Of a DNA stretch of 64,000 nucleotides, positions 45,698-55,278 are shown piece by piece (positions within the stretch are counted from its first letter, which is position 1; each line of letters starts with the position of its first letter). Both the position numbers and the translations under genes were made by a program. The notes beneath the pieces are model-generated. The model had not been told where the DNA came from, searched no databases, and saw only the letters and a list, made by a program, of their open reading frames with translations. Origin of the DNA: DT-110 sp964342305 (lineage in GTDB: Bacteria > Bacteroidota > Bacteroidia > Chitinophagales > Saprospiraceae); assembly GCA_964342305.1 (NCBI GenBank), contig CAYFGK010000002.1, positions 50,181-114,180 of the forward strand. Direction: 5' to 3'.

Positions 45698-45851
45698 AGG
45701 TAGTTGCTATTTGTCCGTGTTCTTTTTTCTAACAAGGGTAATTCCTTTTCAGTTTGCTTTCGCAAAAAAGGGAACCGGAGTCTTCGGTGTTAATCCTGGG
45801 TAAAAAGGGCGAAACACCTATCTTTACCGCGACCAATGATAACCAAGTTAT

Positions 45852-46832
45852 ATGAAAAACCTAACCGAGTTACGTAAGCTGCTGGAGGATTACCAGGAAA
45901 ATAACCCTTTTTCCCGCACACCCCGGGAGCTATACGAACCGGCCAACTACATGATGAACCTGGGTGGGAAACGCCTGCGCCCCCTCCTGGCCCTGGTAGC
46001 CTATCAGATGTTCCGGCCATCGCATTTGCGCGAAGCCCTTCCCATCGCCCACACGGTCGAAGTATTTCACAATTTTACCCTCGTTCACGATGATATTATG
46101 GACGATGCCCCCCTGCGCCGGGGTAAGCCTACCGTTCATACCAAATGGAATGATAATACGGCCATCCTGTCCGGGGATGTTATGCTGATCGCTGCTTACG
46201 AAAGCCTGATGACCTTTGGCGATGAGGATCGATTATCACGCCTGGTACGCGTCTTCAACCGGGTAGCCCGCGAAGTATGCGAGGGGCAGCAAATGGATAT
46301 GAATTTTGAGCAAAGGGTCGATGTAACTATCGAAGACTACCTCCACATGATCGAACTCAAAACGGCCGTTTTATTAGGAGGAAGCCTGGAAATGGGCGCT
46401 ATCGCCGCCCGTGCCAAAGAAAAGGATGTTACCAACCTCTCGGAGTTCGGTCGCTATATCGGGATAGCTTTTCAATTACAGGATGACATCCTCGATACCT
46501 TCGGTGACGCTGAAAAGTTCGGTAAGCGAATCGGAGGCGATATCGTACAGAATAAAAAAACCTTCCTGATCCTGAAGGCCCTCGAGGAAGGTACTGAGCA
46601 GCAAACCAAACGACTCCGCGAATTATTCAGCGAAATGCCGGCCGACGAAGAAGCCAAGATCGAAGAGGTAACCCAAATCTTCCGTGAGATCGGTATTCCA
46701 GAAATGGCCGCTACCGAGAGGGATACATTCCGGGATAAAGCATTCGGTCACCTGGAAGATGTCCAGGTTACGGATGAAGAAAAAGGACTTCTCCACGAAA
46801 TGACCGACCTGGTGATCAGCCGCGAGCATTGA
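45852..46832 (+). CDS. Polyprenyl (geranylgeranyl/farnesyl-type) diphosphate synthase
   Basis: 326 residues. Both aspartate-rich motifs are present: HDDIMDDAPLRRGKPTVH (first, DDxxD) and FQLQDDILDTFGD (second). LGGKRLRPLLAL is near the N-terminus and GGDIVQNKKTFL follows the second motif. It condenses isopentenyl diphosphate units with allylic diphosphate. Chain length cannot be set by eye. It could supply the geranylgeranyl chain for the prenylquinone operon at 52-56 kb, but the two are 6 kb apart. Confidence 0.88.
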   Translation: MKNLTELRKLLEDYQENNPFSRTPRELYEPANYMMNLGGKRLRPLLALVAYQMFRPSHLREALPIAHTVEVFHNFTLVHDDIMDDAPLRRGKPTVHTKWNDNTAILSGDVMLIAAYESLMTFGDEDRLSRLVRVFNRVAREVCEGQQMDMNFEQRVDVTIEDYLHMIELKTAVLLGGSLEMGAIAARAKEKDVTNLSEFGRYIGIAFQLQDDILDTFGDAEKFGKRIGGDIVQNKKTFLILKALEEGTEQQTKRLRELFSEMPADEEAKIEEVTQIFREIGIPEMAATERDTFRDKAFGHLEDVQVTDEEKGLLHEMTDLVISREH

Positions 46833-47031
46833 GTGGTGAAGGGATAGTGGGAGAGAGGGTGAATGGGGGAAAGGGTGAAAACAATAAGTAAGGCTTGATA
46901 GGAGAGTAGACCTTCAAATGAGCATATTGGAGAGCATAATAGTCAAGTAAAAAGAGATTGGATTTTGAACGCACGCAGCATCCAAAATCCAATCTCCAAC
47001 TTCTGACTTCTGACTTCAAACCTCTGACCTC

Positions 47032-49032
47032 CTAAGGTTGTGTCTTCGGCCATTGGTCGAACCAACTTCGCAGGTACGCCATGGTCCGCAAGTAATTGGA
47101 CGGATTGGAGCCCGTGCCGTGGTACTCGTCATTAAAACGCAGCATGACGGAGGGGACTTTCTGTACTTTCAGTGCCTGGTAATACTCCTCGGTCTGTGAA
47201 ATAGGTGTTCGCAGGTCATTCACGCCGGTCATCAGCATGGTTGGTGTTTTTACATTGCCCACGTACATCAGGGGCGAACGCCGCAGATGTTCGGTAGGAT
47301 CTTCCCAGGGATACTTTTCAAAGTTGCGGTACCAGCCCACTCCATCCGTAGTGCCGACGAAGGATAACCAGTTCGTTACCGGATAATTCACCGAAGCGGC
47401 GGCAAAGCGATCGGTATGACCAATGATCCAGGAAGTCAGTACACCACCACCGGAACCGCCGTACACGTATAAACGATTCTCATCGACGTACCCACGGTCG
47501 ATAATTTCGTCAACCCCACTCATCAGGTCATCGTAGTCTTTGCCGGGGTAAGCATTCTGGATGGCGTTGGCAAAGTCGTATCCGTAGCCGGTCGATCCCC
47601 TGGGATTGGTATACAGCACCAGGGCACCGTCGGCGGCGTGCATTTGAAAATTGAAGTTGAAGCTCACCCGGTACATCGAATGCGGCCCACCGTGGATACG
47701 CAGGATCAGCGGGTACTTTTTATCGGGATCGAAGTTGGGTGGTTTGACCAGCCAACCCTGGATCTCGGTACCGTCGGTGGAGGTGTAGCGCACTTCCTCT
47801 ACTTCACCCAATTCGACCTGATCCAGTACGTCGGCATTGACATTGGTGAGGCGCTTGATCTCTCCATTAGGGCTATAGCGCACGATATCTCCGGGTTCAT
47901 GGTAACTGGACAAGGTACCGACCATGGTACCATTTTTGGACATACTGCTGGTGCTCAGTCGGTGATTCCCTTCCGTTACTTTTTTATAAGCCCCCGTCGT
48001 AGTGGCCTGGTAGAGGTTTTCGGTACCGAATTCGGGAACATCAAAATAAACGCCCGATCCGTCGCCGGCCCAGCGCAAATCGGCGGGATTGCGATCCAGG
48101 CCGTCGGTAATCCGCCGGACATTGCTGCCGTCGGCATTCATCAAATACACATTACGCGCGTGGTAGAAATTCTCGGTCCATTCGGAGCCGATAAAGGCAA
48201 TCTGGGAGCCATCAGGGGAGACGACCGGATTGTACTCCGAGCCTTTGCGCTCGGTAACCTGATCGATCTCACCATTCATAACCTGCACACGATAGATGTT
48301 GGATTCCCTATAGGCGTATTCCGCATCGGGAATGCGCAGGGAACTGAACAGGATCGCCTGGCCGTCGGGGGTCCAGCTAAAGTCGCCACCGTGGTCGAAA
48401 TCACCAGACGTAATTTGACGGGCTTCACCTCCTCCGGCCGGTACCACGAAAATGTGGTCATAACCGGGTTTGAGGTACCCCTGCCGGTCGCGACGGTATA
48501 CCAGTTTGTCGACTACCCGTGGCCCCTCCGTCCAATCGGCACCGGCAGGTGCCTTAGGGAGGGAGACCTTCCAGTCGGGTTCACTATCCACAAAGCTGGT
48601 AAAGGCAATGTGCTCCCCGTCGGGTGACCATTCCATATTGGAAGGGCTGTTTTTCAGGCGGGTGATCTGGGTGGCTTCCCCCGGCAGGTCTACGTATTTC
48701 ACAAAGATCTGCGTGCCTTCCGGTTCCCCCTGACGGGTAAAAGCAATGCGGTCACCATCCGGCGACCAGAGGGCATTCGAGCCATTCACCAGAAATCGCT
48801 GCTGGGTACCATCGGCATTCATGATCCACAGATCGGATTCCCGCTTGTCTTCTTTCAGGTTGATCCAGCCACGGGTAAAGATGATCCGCTCCCCATCGGG
48901 CGATATTTGCGGATTGGAAACGGACTCCATTTTGGCGTAATCATCCAGACTTAGCGTACGCTTGGCCTGAGCCTGCATCAGAGCAGGGGCGAGGAGTAGG
49001 AGCCCCAGCCATAGGTAGGTCAATCGGTTCAT
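47032..49032 (-). CDS. Secreted S9 family (DPP IV/acylaminoacyl-type) serine peptidase
   Basis: 666 residues with a signal peptide (LWLGLLLLAPALMQAQ). The N-terminal half is a TolB-like propeller with repeated SPDGERIIFT and SPDGDRIAF units. The C-terminal alpha/beta hydrolase has the nucleophile motif YGGSGGG (serine), the aspartate in MTGVNDLRTPISQ and the histidine in NDEYHGTGSN. It cuts short peptides in the periplasm. It starts 72 bp from the divergent M43 gene. Confidence 0.9.
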   Translation of the reverse strand: MNRLTYLWLGLLLLAPALMQAQAKRTLSLDDYAKMESVSNPQISPDGERIIFTRGWINLKEDKRESDLWIMNADGTQQRFLVNGSNALWSPDGDRIAFTRQGEPEGTQIFVKYVDLPGEATQITRLKNSPSNMEWSPDGEHIAFTSFVDSEPDWKVSLPKAPAGADWTEGPRVVDKLVYRRDRQGYLKPGYDHIFVVPAGGGEARQITSGDFDHGGDFSWTPDGQAILFSSLRIPDAEYAYRESNIYRVQVMNGEIDQVTERKGSEYNPVVSPDGSQIAFIGSEWTENFYHARNVYLMNADGSNVRRITDGLDRNPADLRWAGDGSGVYFDVPEFGTENLYQATTTGAYKKVTEGNHRLSTSSMSKNGTMVGTLSSYHEPGDIVRYSPNGEIKRLTNVNADVLDQVELGEVEEVRYTSTDGTEIQGWLVKPPNFDPDKKYPLILRIHGGPHSMYRVSFNFNFQMHAADGALVLYTNPRGSTGYGYDFANAIQNAYPGKDYDDLMSGVDEIIDRGYVDENRLYVYGGSGGGVLTSWIIGHTDRFAAASVNYPVTNWLSFVGTTDGVGWYRNFEKYPWEDPTEHLRRSPLMYVGNVKTPTMLMTGVNDLRTPISQTEEYYQALKVQKVPSVMLRFNDEYHGTGSNPSNYLRTMAYLRSWFDQWPKTQP

Positions 49033-49104
49033 AGCGAGTGTTTTTGTTTCCTTTTAAGATAGGGTTTTTATAGATTTCCGGTGGAATTGAAAATACCTGA
49101 AACC

Positions 49105-51753
49105 ATGAAAAACTTTTTTGGAGCAGCTTTTCTTCTCCTGGCCTTTCTCTCCGCTCAGGGGCAAAATCAGGGGAACATTCTCTACAATTGTGCGAGCAGC
49201 CGGGATTATATTACAGCTTCTTACCTCCCGTCCTTCACACTCAATTGCCTGGATATCCTTACAGGGTACGGAACTTCGATGGATTGCGATGTTACCAGTG
49301 TTGAACGAAGTGATGAATATGGTATGATTCGAATACCGGTGCGCCTGATTCGGGTATTAAATCAAATGGGGACGAGTCCGTTTACTGATAATGAATTACT
49401 TTCCCATTTGAATTATGCCAACTCCATTTTTAATGAATTTGGAATTCACTTCTATCTAATGGAAGATCAGGTGCAGGATATCCTTAGTGATGGTATCTAT
49501 GATTTTTACAATAATGCCTTGGTCGATGGGGAAGGTAACATTGAAATAGTGCCCTTGTCACAGGATTACGAAGAATTACAGGGTATTATTGATGGTCTGA
49601 ATTTTCAAATTCAGGCGCAACCCCTCAATATAGTTTTTACTAACTCTGTAAACGTTGCCGAAGGAGACCTTGTCCAAGGCTATAGTCCTTCACCAGTAAA
49701 CGGACTGGCCGATTTCCCTAACAGTGGGAATATAGTTCTGGTCAGCCACCGGAGTACGGTGAATTTTTTTGCGGATCGGGATAAAATACTTGTCCACGAG
49801 CTGGGGCATTCTCTGGGACTATTCCATACGTTCAGTACTTCTTTTGATCAGGTTAATTCTTGTAAAAAGGGCGACTACATAGGGGATACCGATGCAGACA
49901 CAATAAATAATTGCGTAGGCAATACCTGCATAAATTTTATGAGCTACGCGGGGAATAACCGGAACTCCTTTACCGAGTTCCAAAAGAAGAAAATGCGGGA
50001 TATTGTAACCTCCGGCGAGTTATCGGAGCTTTCCGCTCCGATGAACGCACCGGTCGTCGAGCGGAGCACTCCGTCCGGAACCATTCCGCTGGGACACCCG
50101 GTCACCTTCGAAGTGAATCATACCAATGCGGTGGAATACCACAGTGCTGACGCGGTTCAGTGGGAGTTGGAAGTTAATGGGGTGACCTATATTTTTCCGC
50201 CATCAGCCGATTTTACGGTAAGCACGGGAGATGATGGTTTGATACAGGCTCCCGGTACCTATACTCTGCGTGCTGTGGAAAAAGCTCCCTATAATGCAGA
50301 CCTGATCGGCCCATCTACATCCATTGCTATTACCATTGGGGCTCCTACCGACGAGTGGAAAAAAGGCTCCACTCCATTTTCTCACGGATTTAAAAGCATC
50401 TTTTTTCTGGATGATAAACTGGGCTGGATTGGAGGTAATAGCCAACAAATCCTTAAAACAGTGGATGGAGGGTTGACCTGGCAATCTACCCAAACCCCGG
50501 ATGGAATTTATTCCATTAACAGCCTTTTCTTCCTGAATGCCTCACTGGGTTGGGCCTGTGGTGGAAATGGCCTCATTTTCCAGACAACGGATGGAGGGAC
50601 TACATGGCATCCTCAGAATAGTGGATTGACTACGGAGGATTTGTACGATATTCATTTTGCTTCTTCCGGGACAGGCTTCGCGGTCGGAGAATTCGTTATT
50701 CTGAAAACAACGGATGGAGGGTCAAATTGGGAGTCCATTAATGCTTCCCGGGAGGTTCGGGCAGTTAAAATGATAAACGAACAAAAGGTGTTTTTAGCTG
50801 GCGATGATGGGTTTTTCTTTGTTTCAGAAGATGGCGGTGAGCAGTATTCGGTCATCGATCTCAATACAAGTGCCTCTTTAAAGGATATTTTTTTCCTGGA
50901 TAGTCAGAGAGGATTCCTGGCAGGCGGTGATGCGTTTTTTTACACCACGAATGGTGGAGATACCTGGCCCCGTGAAGATTATCTCGGAGCGGGAAAAAGT
51001 GTCCATTTTCTAAATGAGAACGAAGGATTTCTGTTAGGTGATAAGGTGGTTCATCACACTGAGGATAGGGGTAATACCTGGTCCGCTACGTCACTGGTTC
51101 AACTACAAAATGGTGATCTGTGGGATCTGACGTTCCTGGATAACTCCATTGGATATATAGTCGGAAACAGTGGGACTTTACTAAGGCGTAATGCCAATAG
51201 TGTCGCTAGTATCCAATGTTCCTTTACAACAGTTGGGGTCAGCGGCCAGGTAAGTCGGTCCATTCAGAGTCAGCAAAAGATATACACAGAAAATCAAACC
51301 CAGATTACCAGCCCCGTATTGCTGGAGGCTGGTTCCTCCATAACCTTAAATCCTGGGTTCACGGCTGATGGGGCGCATTCATTTGTTGCCAGCATTGACG
51401 CTTGTGCAGCCAGTAGTTTTTCCCTGAATTCATCGTCCCGCATAAGTCAAACGCCAAAACGAAAAACAGATGCCGAAATCTCCCAAAAAGAGGGCATACA
51501 AATCCACGCTTTTCCCAACCCGGCCAGCGAAGTGCTTACCTTAGAAAGCTTTATCCCCGAGGGAATGGACGGGGCACTTCGCATTTATTCAATTGATGGC
51601 AGCCTAAAAAAGTGGAGCTTATCAGATGTACCTGACGGTTGGAGTAGTTATGAGGTACCAGTTAGTACATGGGCAAGTGGGATGTACTTGATTCAACTAC
51701 ATACATCTAGTGGTATACAAACTCGAAAAGTGGTCATTACTAAAAGCCCCTAA
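49105..51753 (+). CDS. Secreted M43-type (cytophagalysin/pappalysin-like) metallopeptidase with YCF48-like repeats and T9SS sorting domain
   Basis: 882 residues from ATG 49105 (MKNFFGAAFLLLAFLSAQG). Zinc site HELGHSLGLFH and Met-turn CINFMSYAGN define a metzincin. After the peptidase come YCF48/BNR-like propeller repeats with TVDGGLTWQS, TTDGGTTWHP and TTDGGSNWES. Then a short module SSITLNPGFTADGAHSF, shared with the M23 peptidase at 407, precedes a type A T9SS sorting domain (HAFPNPASEVLTLE ... GIQTRKVVITKS). It is exported across the outer membrane and probably degrades proteins at the cell surface. Its stop overlaps that of tag by 4 bp. Confidence 0.88.
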   Translation: MKNFFGAAFLLLAFLSAQGQNQGNILYNCASSRDYITASYLPSFTLNCLDILTGYGTSMDCDVTSVERSDEYGMIRIPVRLIRVLNQMGTSPFTDNELLSHLNYANSIFNEFGIHFYLMEDQVQDILSDGIYDFYNNALVDGEGNIEIVPLSQDYEELQGIIDGLNFQIQAQPLNIVFTNSVNVAEGDLVQGYSPSPVNGLADFPNSGNIVLVSHRSTVNFFADRDKILVHELGHSLGLFHTFSTSFDQVNSCKKGDYIGDTDADTINNCVGNTCINFMSYAGNNRNSFTEFQKKKMRDIVTSGELSELSAPMNAPVVERSTPSGTIPLGHPVTFEVNHTNAVEYHSADAVQWELEVNGVTYIFPPSADFTVSTGDDGLIQAPGTYTLRAVEKAPYNADLIGPSTSIAITIGAPTDEWKKGSTPFSHGFKSIFFLDDKLGWIGGNSQQILKTVDGGLTWQSTQTPDGIYSINSLFFLNASLGWACGGNGLIFQTTDGGTTWHPQNSGLTTEDLYDIHFASSGTGFAVGEFVILKTTDGGSNWESINASREVRAVKMINEQKVFLAGDDGFFFVSEDGGEQYSVIDLNTSASLKDIFFLDSQRGFLAGGDAFFYTTNGGDTWPREDYLGAGKSVHFLNENEGFLLGDKVVHHTEDRGNTWSATSLVQLQNGDLWDLTFLDNSIGYIVGNSGTLLRRNANSVASIQCSFTTVGVSGQVSRSIQSQQKIYTENQTQITSPVLLEAGSSITLNPGFTADGAHSFVASIDACAASSFSLNSSSRISQTPKRKTDAEISQKEGIQIHAFPNPASEVLTLESFIPEGMDGALRIYSIDGSLKKWSLSDVPDGWSSYEVPVSTWASGMYLIQLHTSSGIQTRKVVITKSP

Positions 51754-52385
51754 ACCGGCCGCTCAAACCCCGCCCGCATTCGCTCCACCGGCTCGCGGCA
51801 GATACATCCCTGCAGGTGATCGTTCACCAGGCCCATGGCCTGCATGAAGGCGTAGGCGGTGGTTGGTCCCACAAAGCTCCATCCCCGTTTTTTCAGGTCT
51901 TTACTCAGGGCCTTGGAGGTGGGCGTTTGGGTGACCCGGATCATCGTGTCGTAGCTAAAATCGGCCGGTCGCTCGGAAGCTTCCGGCTCGAACGACCAGA
52001 AATAGCTGGCCAGGGAGCCTTTTTCGTCCACCAATTCCAAAGCTCGACGGGCATTATTGATGGTGCTTTCGATCTTCTTCCGATGGCGGATGATGCCGGC
52101 ATCCTGGAGGAGCACCTCCACTTCTTCCTTTCCATACCGGGCAATTTGTTGGAAATCAAACCCGGCAAAAGCTTTTCGGAAATTCTCCCGCTTTCGCAAA
52201 ATGGTGAGCCAGCTCAGGCCCGACTGAAAACCTTCCAGACAGATCTTTTCAAACAACCGGATGTCATCACCAACCGGCTGCCCCCATTCCTCGTCGTGGT
52301 ATGCCAGGTAATCGGGGTGACCACCGTGCCACCAGCAGCGGGATTTTCCGTCGGAATCGATGCGTAGTCCGTTTTTTACATCCAT
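51750..52385 (-). CDS. tag: DNA-3-methyladenine glycosylase I
   Basis: 211 residues. SRCWWHGGHPDYLAYHDEEWGQPV near the N-terminus (by span), then FEKICLEGFQSGLSWLTILRKR, then FSYDTMIRV and KDLKKRGWSFVGPTTAYAFMQAMGLVNDH (by span). Zinc ligands are Cys/His at the termini (CW..H and CICRE). It removes 3-methyladenine from alkylated DNA. It lies 9 bp after the UbiA-type gene and is the last gene of the prenylquinone operon, so it may just be co-transcribed without a shared role. Confidence 0.92.
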   Translation of the reverse strand: MDVKNGLRIDSDGKSRCWWHGGHPDYLAYHDEEWGQPVGDDIRLFEKICLEGFQSGLSWLTILRKRENFRKAFAGFDFQQIARYGKEEVEVLLQDAGIIRHRKKIESTINNARRALELVDEKGSLASYFWSFEPEASERPADFSYDTMIRVTQTPTSKALSKDLKKRGWSFVGPTTAYAFMQAMGLVNDHLQGCICREPVERMRAGFERPV

Positions 52386-52394
52386 AATGTACTG

Positions 52395-53285
52395 TTAAAC
52401 CCAGCCCGCCAGGCCAAAGGTGATGTATTCCAGAAAGAATAAGATCCAGATAAACTGATAAAAACGGGCGATGCTCTTTTTTTGCGAAAGCTGAACCCTG
52501 ACCGCCATCCAGAGTAGGCCGAGGCCAAAAACTATGTGGACAATGCTGAAGAACCAGGTATTGGCCCGCAATTGCCCGACCCAGGCGTAGGTGACCAGAC
52601 CCGCAAAGGCCAAAAATAAAATAGTATTGCCAATCCACAGTACCCGCCGGCTGCCCAGGCGGATACTCAGCGTGCGTATATTATGGCGGGCATCACCTTC
52701 CATATCGGGCATATCCTTGAACCAGGCAATGATGATGCTGTAGATAAAAATAGTTGCGGTTAGCAACCAAACCAACGGGGGCAAGGTTTCCAAGCCATTG
52801 ATCCGGTCGTGGAAATGCAAAAACAGCAGGATATTTACGATCAGTCCGCGCACGGCAATAATGCAAAAAGCCGCCCAAAAGTAAAAGCGCTTCAGGCGGA
52901 TAGGCGGAAGGGAATACATAGTACCCAGCAGTAAACTGAGCAAAACGGTCAGCAACAGATGTTTGCCCAGCCAGATAGCAATAACCAGGGAGATAAGTAC
53001 ACTGATCCCGATCCACCAGTAAGCAGTGCGCAGGGTTATCGCCCCCGACGCCAGGGGCAGGTACGGTTTATTGATCTTATCTATGGCTACATCCGTAATC
53101 TGATTCAACCCCACAATGTAGATATTGGCCCCCAGGCAACTCAGCAAGGTCCATCCCAGCAAGGGAAGGTTGGTCCATAGCGATTGGTCAGAATAGGCTA
53201 CGGCAATGGCAAATAAAACGGTAATACTGATCGTCGTACCGATCACCGTATGCAGGCGGGAGAATCGTATGAAGGATGTAATCAT
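52395..53285 (-). CDS. UbiA-family prenyltransferase, homogentisate phytyltransferase-like
   Basis: 296 residues from ATG 53285 (MITSFIRFSRLHTVIGTT); longer upstream frames overlap the methyltransferase gene and are rejected. Motif NQITDVAID (61-69) is the first Asp-rich site and INKPYLPLASG follows. The second site is KDMPDMEGD. YSLPPIRLKRF and about eight TM helices fit UbiA. The NKPYLPLASG signature is typical of plant and cyanobacterial homogentisate phytyl/solanesyltransferases (VTE2 group). The start overlaps the methyltransferase stop (ATGA at 53282-53285). It should join a prenyl chain to an aromatic ring such as homogentisate. Substrate identity is inferred. Confidence 0.75.
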   Translation of the reverse strand: MITSFIRFSRLHTVIGTTISITVLFAIAVAYSDQSLWTNLPLLGWTLLSCLGANIYIVGLNQITDVAIDKINKPYLPLASGAITLRTAYWWIGISVLISLVIAIWLGKHLLLTVLLSLLLGTMYSLPPIRLKRFYFWAAFCIIAVRGLIVNILLFLHFHDRINGLETLPPLVWLLTATIFIYSIIIAWFKDMPDMEGDARHNIRTLSIRLGSRRVLWIGNTILFLAFAGLVTYAWVGQLRANTWFFSIVHIVFGLGLLWMAVRVQLSQKKSIARFYQFIWILFFLEYITFGLAGWV

Positions 53286-54124
53286 GGCTTGGTCGCTTGT
53301 AGTAGTCCAAATCGGATCAGCCCCATGCGGTATCCCCGTTGCATATAGCGCATGGCCCAGGCTCCGCGCATGGTCGACAGGCCAGTTCGGGCCAGTCCCC
53401 GTAATCCGCGGACCGAAAGAGCCGAACGAATAACGGCACCCCAGAAGGGGGCGACGAAGGTGCTCCAATCGGCCGTTTCGATCCCCTGAAATCCTGTCTC
53501 TTCGGATAGTTCTTCGTAGCGACGCAGACTAATCCACGGCGGTAAATGATAGAGGCGACATAATTTGTCCAGGATGCGTTGCTCCTTTTTGTTGAGCGGT
53601 ACCTTGCTGACATCCCGGGTACACCAGGTAATGAGCAACAATCGTCCTCTCGGTCGCAACCTATCGAAAAAAAGTTGCAACATGTCCTGTTTGGGGGCAA
53701 TGTGCTCGGCATTTTCCATGGACCAGATCAGATCGTAGGGACCAAAGGATTGGTCGATCGACAAGAGGTCTTGTTCGGCAAAGGTAACCCGGTCACCCAG
53801 GTCCGCCTGGCTGGTAAGTTCACGGGCCCGTTGGATCTGTACCGAACTGATGTTAACTCCTTCCGCCTTGGCGCCGTACTTGCGGGCCAGGTAGCGGGCG
53901 CTGCCGCCCACACCGCATCCGGCGTCCAAAATGGCCCGGGGATTACCGATGCCGGCCCACGACAAAGACTCTTCGATCAGGCGGATTTGGGCTTCCTGGT
54001 GATTGGAGACGGGGCTGTCGGGCGGATAATACCCATGGTGCATATGCTCCCCCCAAATGTCGAGCCACAGATCGGTCGACTGATCGTAAAACCGGCTGAT
54101 GCGTTTATGAAGATCGGTACTCAT
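53282..54124 (-). CDS. Gamma-tocopherol methyltransferase-like SAM methyltransferase
   Basis: 280 residues. IWGEHMHHGYY (23-33) and the SAM motif ILDAGCGVGGSARYLA (65-80) come first. Then SMENAEH, LLITWCTRD, YHLPPW, and ADWSTFVAPFWGAVIRSAL near residues 218-236. I recall close matches for each of these in plant VTE4, where the last segment is ADWS-x-NVAPFW-x-AVIRSA. In plants this enzyme methylates gamma- to alpha-tocopherol. Here it is coupled to VTE3-like and VTE2-like genes by start/stop overlaps at both ends. The exact substrate is an inference, and another benzoquinol is possible. Confidence 0.72.
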   Translation of the reverse strand: MSTDLHKRISRFYDQSTDLWLDIWGEHMHHGYYPPDSPVSNHQEAQIRLIEESLSWAGIGNPRAILDAGCGVGGSARYLARKYGAKAEGVNISSVQIQRARELTSQADLGDRVTFAEQDLLSIDQSFGPYDLIWSMENAEHIAPKQDMLQLFFDRLRPRGRLLLITWCTRDVSKVPLNKKEQRILDKLCRLYHLPPWISLRRYEELSEETGFQGIETADWSTFVAPFWGAVIRSALSVRGLRGLARTGLSTMRGAWAMRYMQRGYRMGLIRFGLLQATKP

Positions 54125-55026
54125 AGTATTGCCCGGATTATAGCGATCAGAATGATGCCAATGAGCAGTAGTACGGCAATTTGATAGCGGTTCAGGCGCT
54201 CCAGCGAGGCCCCTTCCCGTCCCTGAATGGCGGCCTTCAGGTATCCGAACAGTGCCGCCGGTATGAAGGCAAACCCGGCCAGTGAACCGAGCAGCACCCG
54301 CCCGATCAGCTGCAGGCGTCGGCCGAGCGTCATGGGGCCTTCTTCCGGTTCTGTTGCAGCGGGGTCGGGAAGGGTAGGAGGTTGGTAGTCATGGGGCTTG
54401 GTACCAATAATGGCGAGGCCGTACTCCGAATTACCCCCGAACCAGTGCGGGCGAATGTACCGCACCTGAATATCCGTGAAGCCAGCCTCCTCGTACCATT
54501 GGCGGTATTCTGCTTCTTCCGGAAAGAGCATCCAGGTATTGGCCAGGCGCCGTCCCAGCGGATGCTTGGGTTCCAAAGGGCCGATCATCAGGGCCTGACC
54601 GCCCGGTTTGATCACCCGGATCGATTCGCGAATGCCCTGATCGGGATTGGGCCAGTATTCGATGCTGCCGGCCGATACGTAGCGGTCGAACTCATTATCG
54701 GGGAAAGGCAGGTTCTCCGCATCGCCCAGTAAAAAGGTACATCCCCGCAATTCCGGTTTGCGTTTGGCGTGGGCCATCTGGTGGGGGCTCTGGTCCATAC
54801 AGGTTACCTGTGTCGGTGACACCCGTTGCACAATTCCTTCGGTGGTGAATCCGGTCCCGGAACCTACGTCAACTACTTTAAGGTCCTCGGGTGACCAATC
54901 GGCCAGGTCCAGCGAGGTATCCCGCATGGGGACTGTCCAGAACAGTGGGTTGACCAGTTTATCGTAGAAGATGGACAAAAACCGGTAAAACCAGTAAGCT
55001 TCCTGTTTGTGTTGTACCAGGCGCAT
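54121..55026 (-). CDS. Plant VTE3-like MPBQ/MSBQ methyltransferase with C-terminal membrane anchor
   Basis: 301 residues. It begins MRLVQHKQEAYWFYRFLSIF, followed by VNPLFWTVPMRD, VVDVGSGTGFTTEGIV (51-66), MDQSPHQMAHAK, GDAENLPFPDNEFDRYVSAGSIEYWPNPDQGIRE (by span) and MLFPEEAEYRQWYEEAGF. These closely follow my memory of Arabidopsis VTE3/APG1, including QHK-x-EA-x-WFYRFLS and YVSAGSIEYWP. Two hydrophobic segments at the C-terminus (around 245-268 and 283-301) resemble the plant anchor. In plants it methylates 2-methyl-6-phytyl- and solanesyl-benzoquinol. The start of the next methyltransferase overlaps its stop (ATGA). Confidence 0.78.
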   Translation of the reverse strand: MRLVQHKQEAYWFYRFLSIFYDKLVNPLFWTVPMRDTSLDLADWSPEDLKVVDVGSGTGFTTEGIVQRVSPTQVTCMDQSPHQMAHAKRKPELRGCTFLLGDAENLPFPDNEFDRYVSAGSIEYWPNPDQGIRESIRVIKPGGQALMIGPLEPKHPLGRRLANTWMLFPEEAEYRQWYEEAGFTDIQVRYIRPHWFGGNSEYGLAIIGTKPHDYQPPTLPDPAATEPEEGPMTLGRRLQLIGRVLLGSLAGFAFIPAALFGYLKAAIQGREGASLERLNRYQIAVLLLIGIILIAIIRAIL

Positions 55027-55036
55027 AGATGTTGGG

Positions 55037-55276
55037 TTAGCGATGATAAGGTGATTGGTTACCGTTCGTAGCGGATGTTATTTCGGTATGGTCAATAGTG
55101 GTGACCGGGCAAATGTCCTCACAAAGCATGCAGGCGATATCGCAGGGACGATCCACGGCAATCGTATCAAAAGGACTGATAAAGGGCTCCGGTTGTGGGC
55201 AAATGGCCACGCAGGCACCACAATTTATGCAGGCATTCCAGCCAATATCAAAGAGTACTGGTGTACGGTCAGACAT
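55037..55276 (-). CDS. 2[4Fe-4S] ferredoxin
   Basis: 79 residues. Cys16, 19, 22 and 26 form a CxxCxxCxxxCP motif; Cys45, 49, 52 and 56 form CxxxCxxCxxxCP. That is enough for two [4Fe-4S] clusters, with one longer spacing. It starts 2 bp after the geranylgeranyl reductase stop codon. Reductases of this type in archaea can use ferredoxin, so this is the likely electron donor for saturation of the prenyl chain. Confidence 0.85.
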   Translation of the reverse strand: MSDRTPVLFDIGWNACINCGACVAICPQPEPFISPFDTIAVDRPCDIACMLCEDICPVTTIDHTEITSATNGNQSPYHR

Positions 55277-55278
55277 GC

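Noticed and set aside
47638..48627. 329-codon frame opposite the S9 peptidase gene
   Set aside because: Antisense shadow; the S9 protein has clear propeller and catalytic motifs over the same region.
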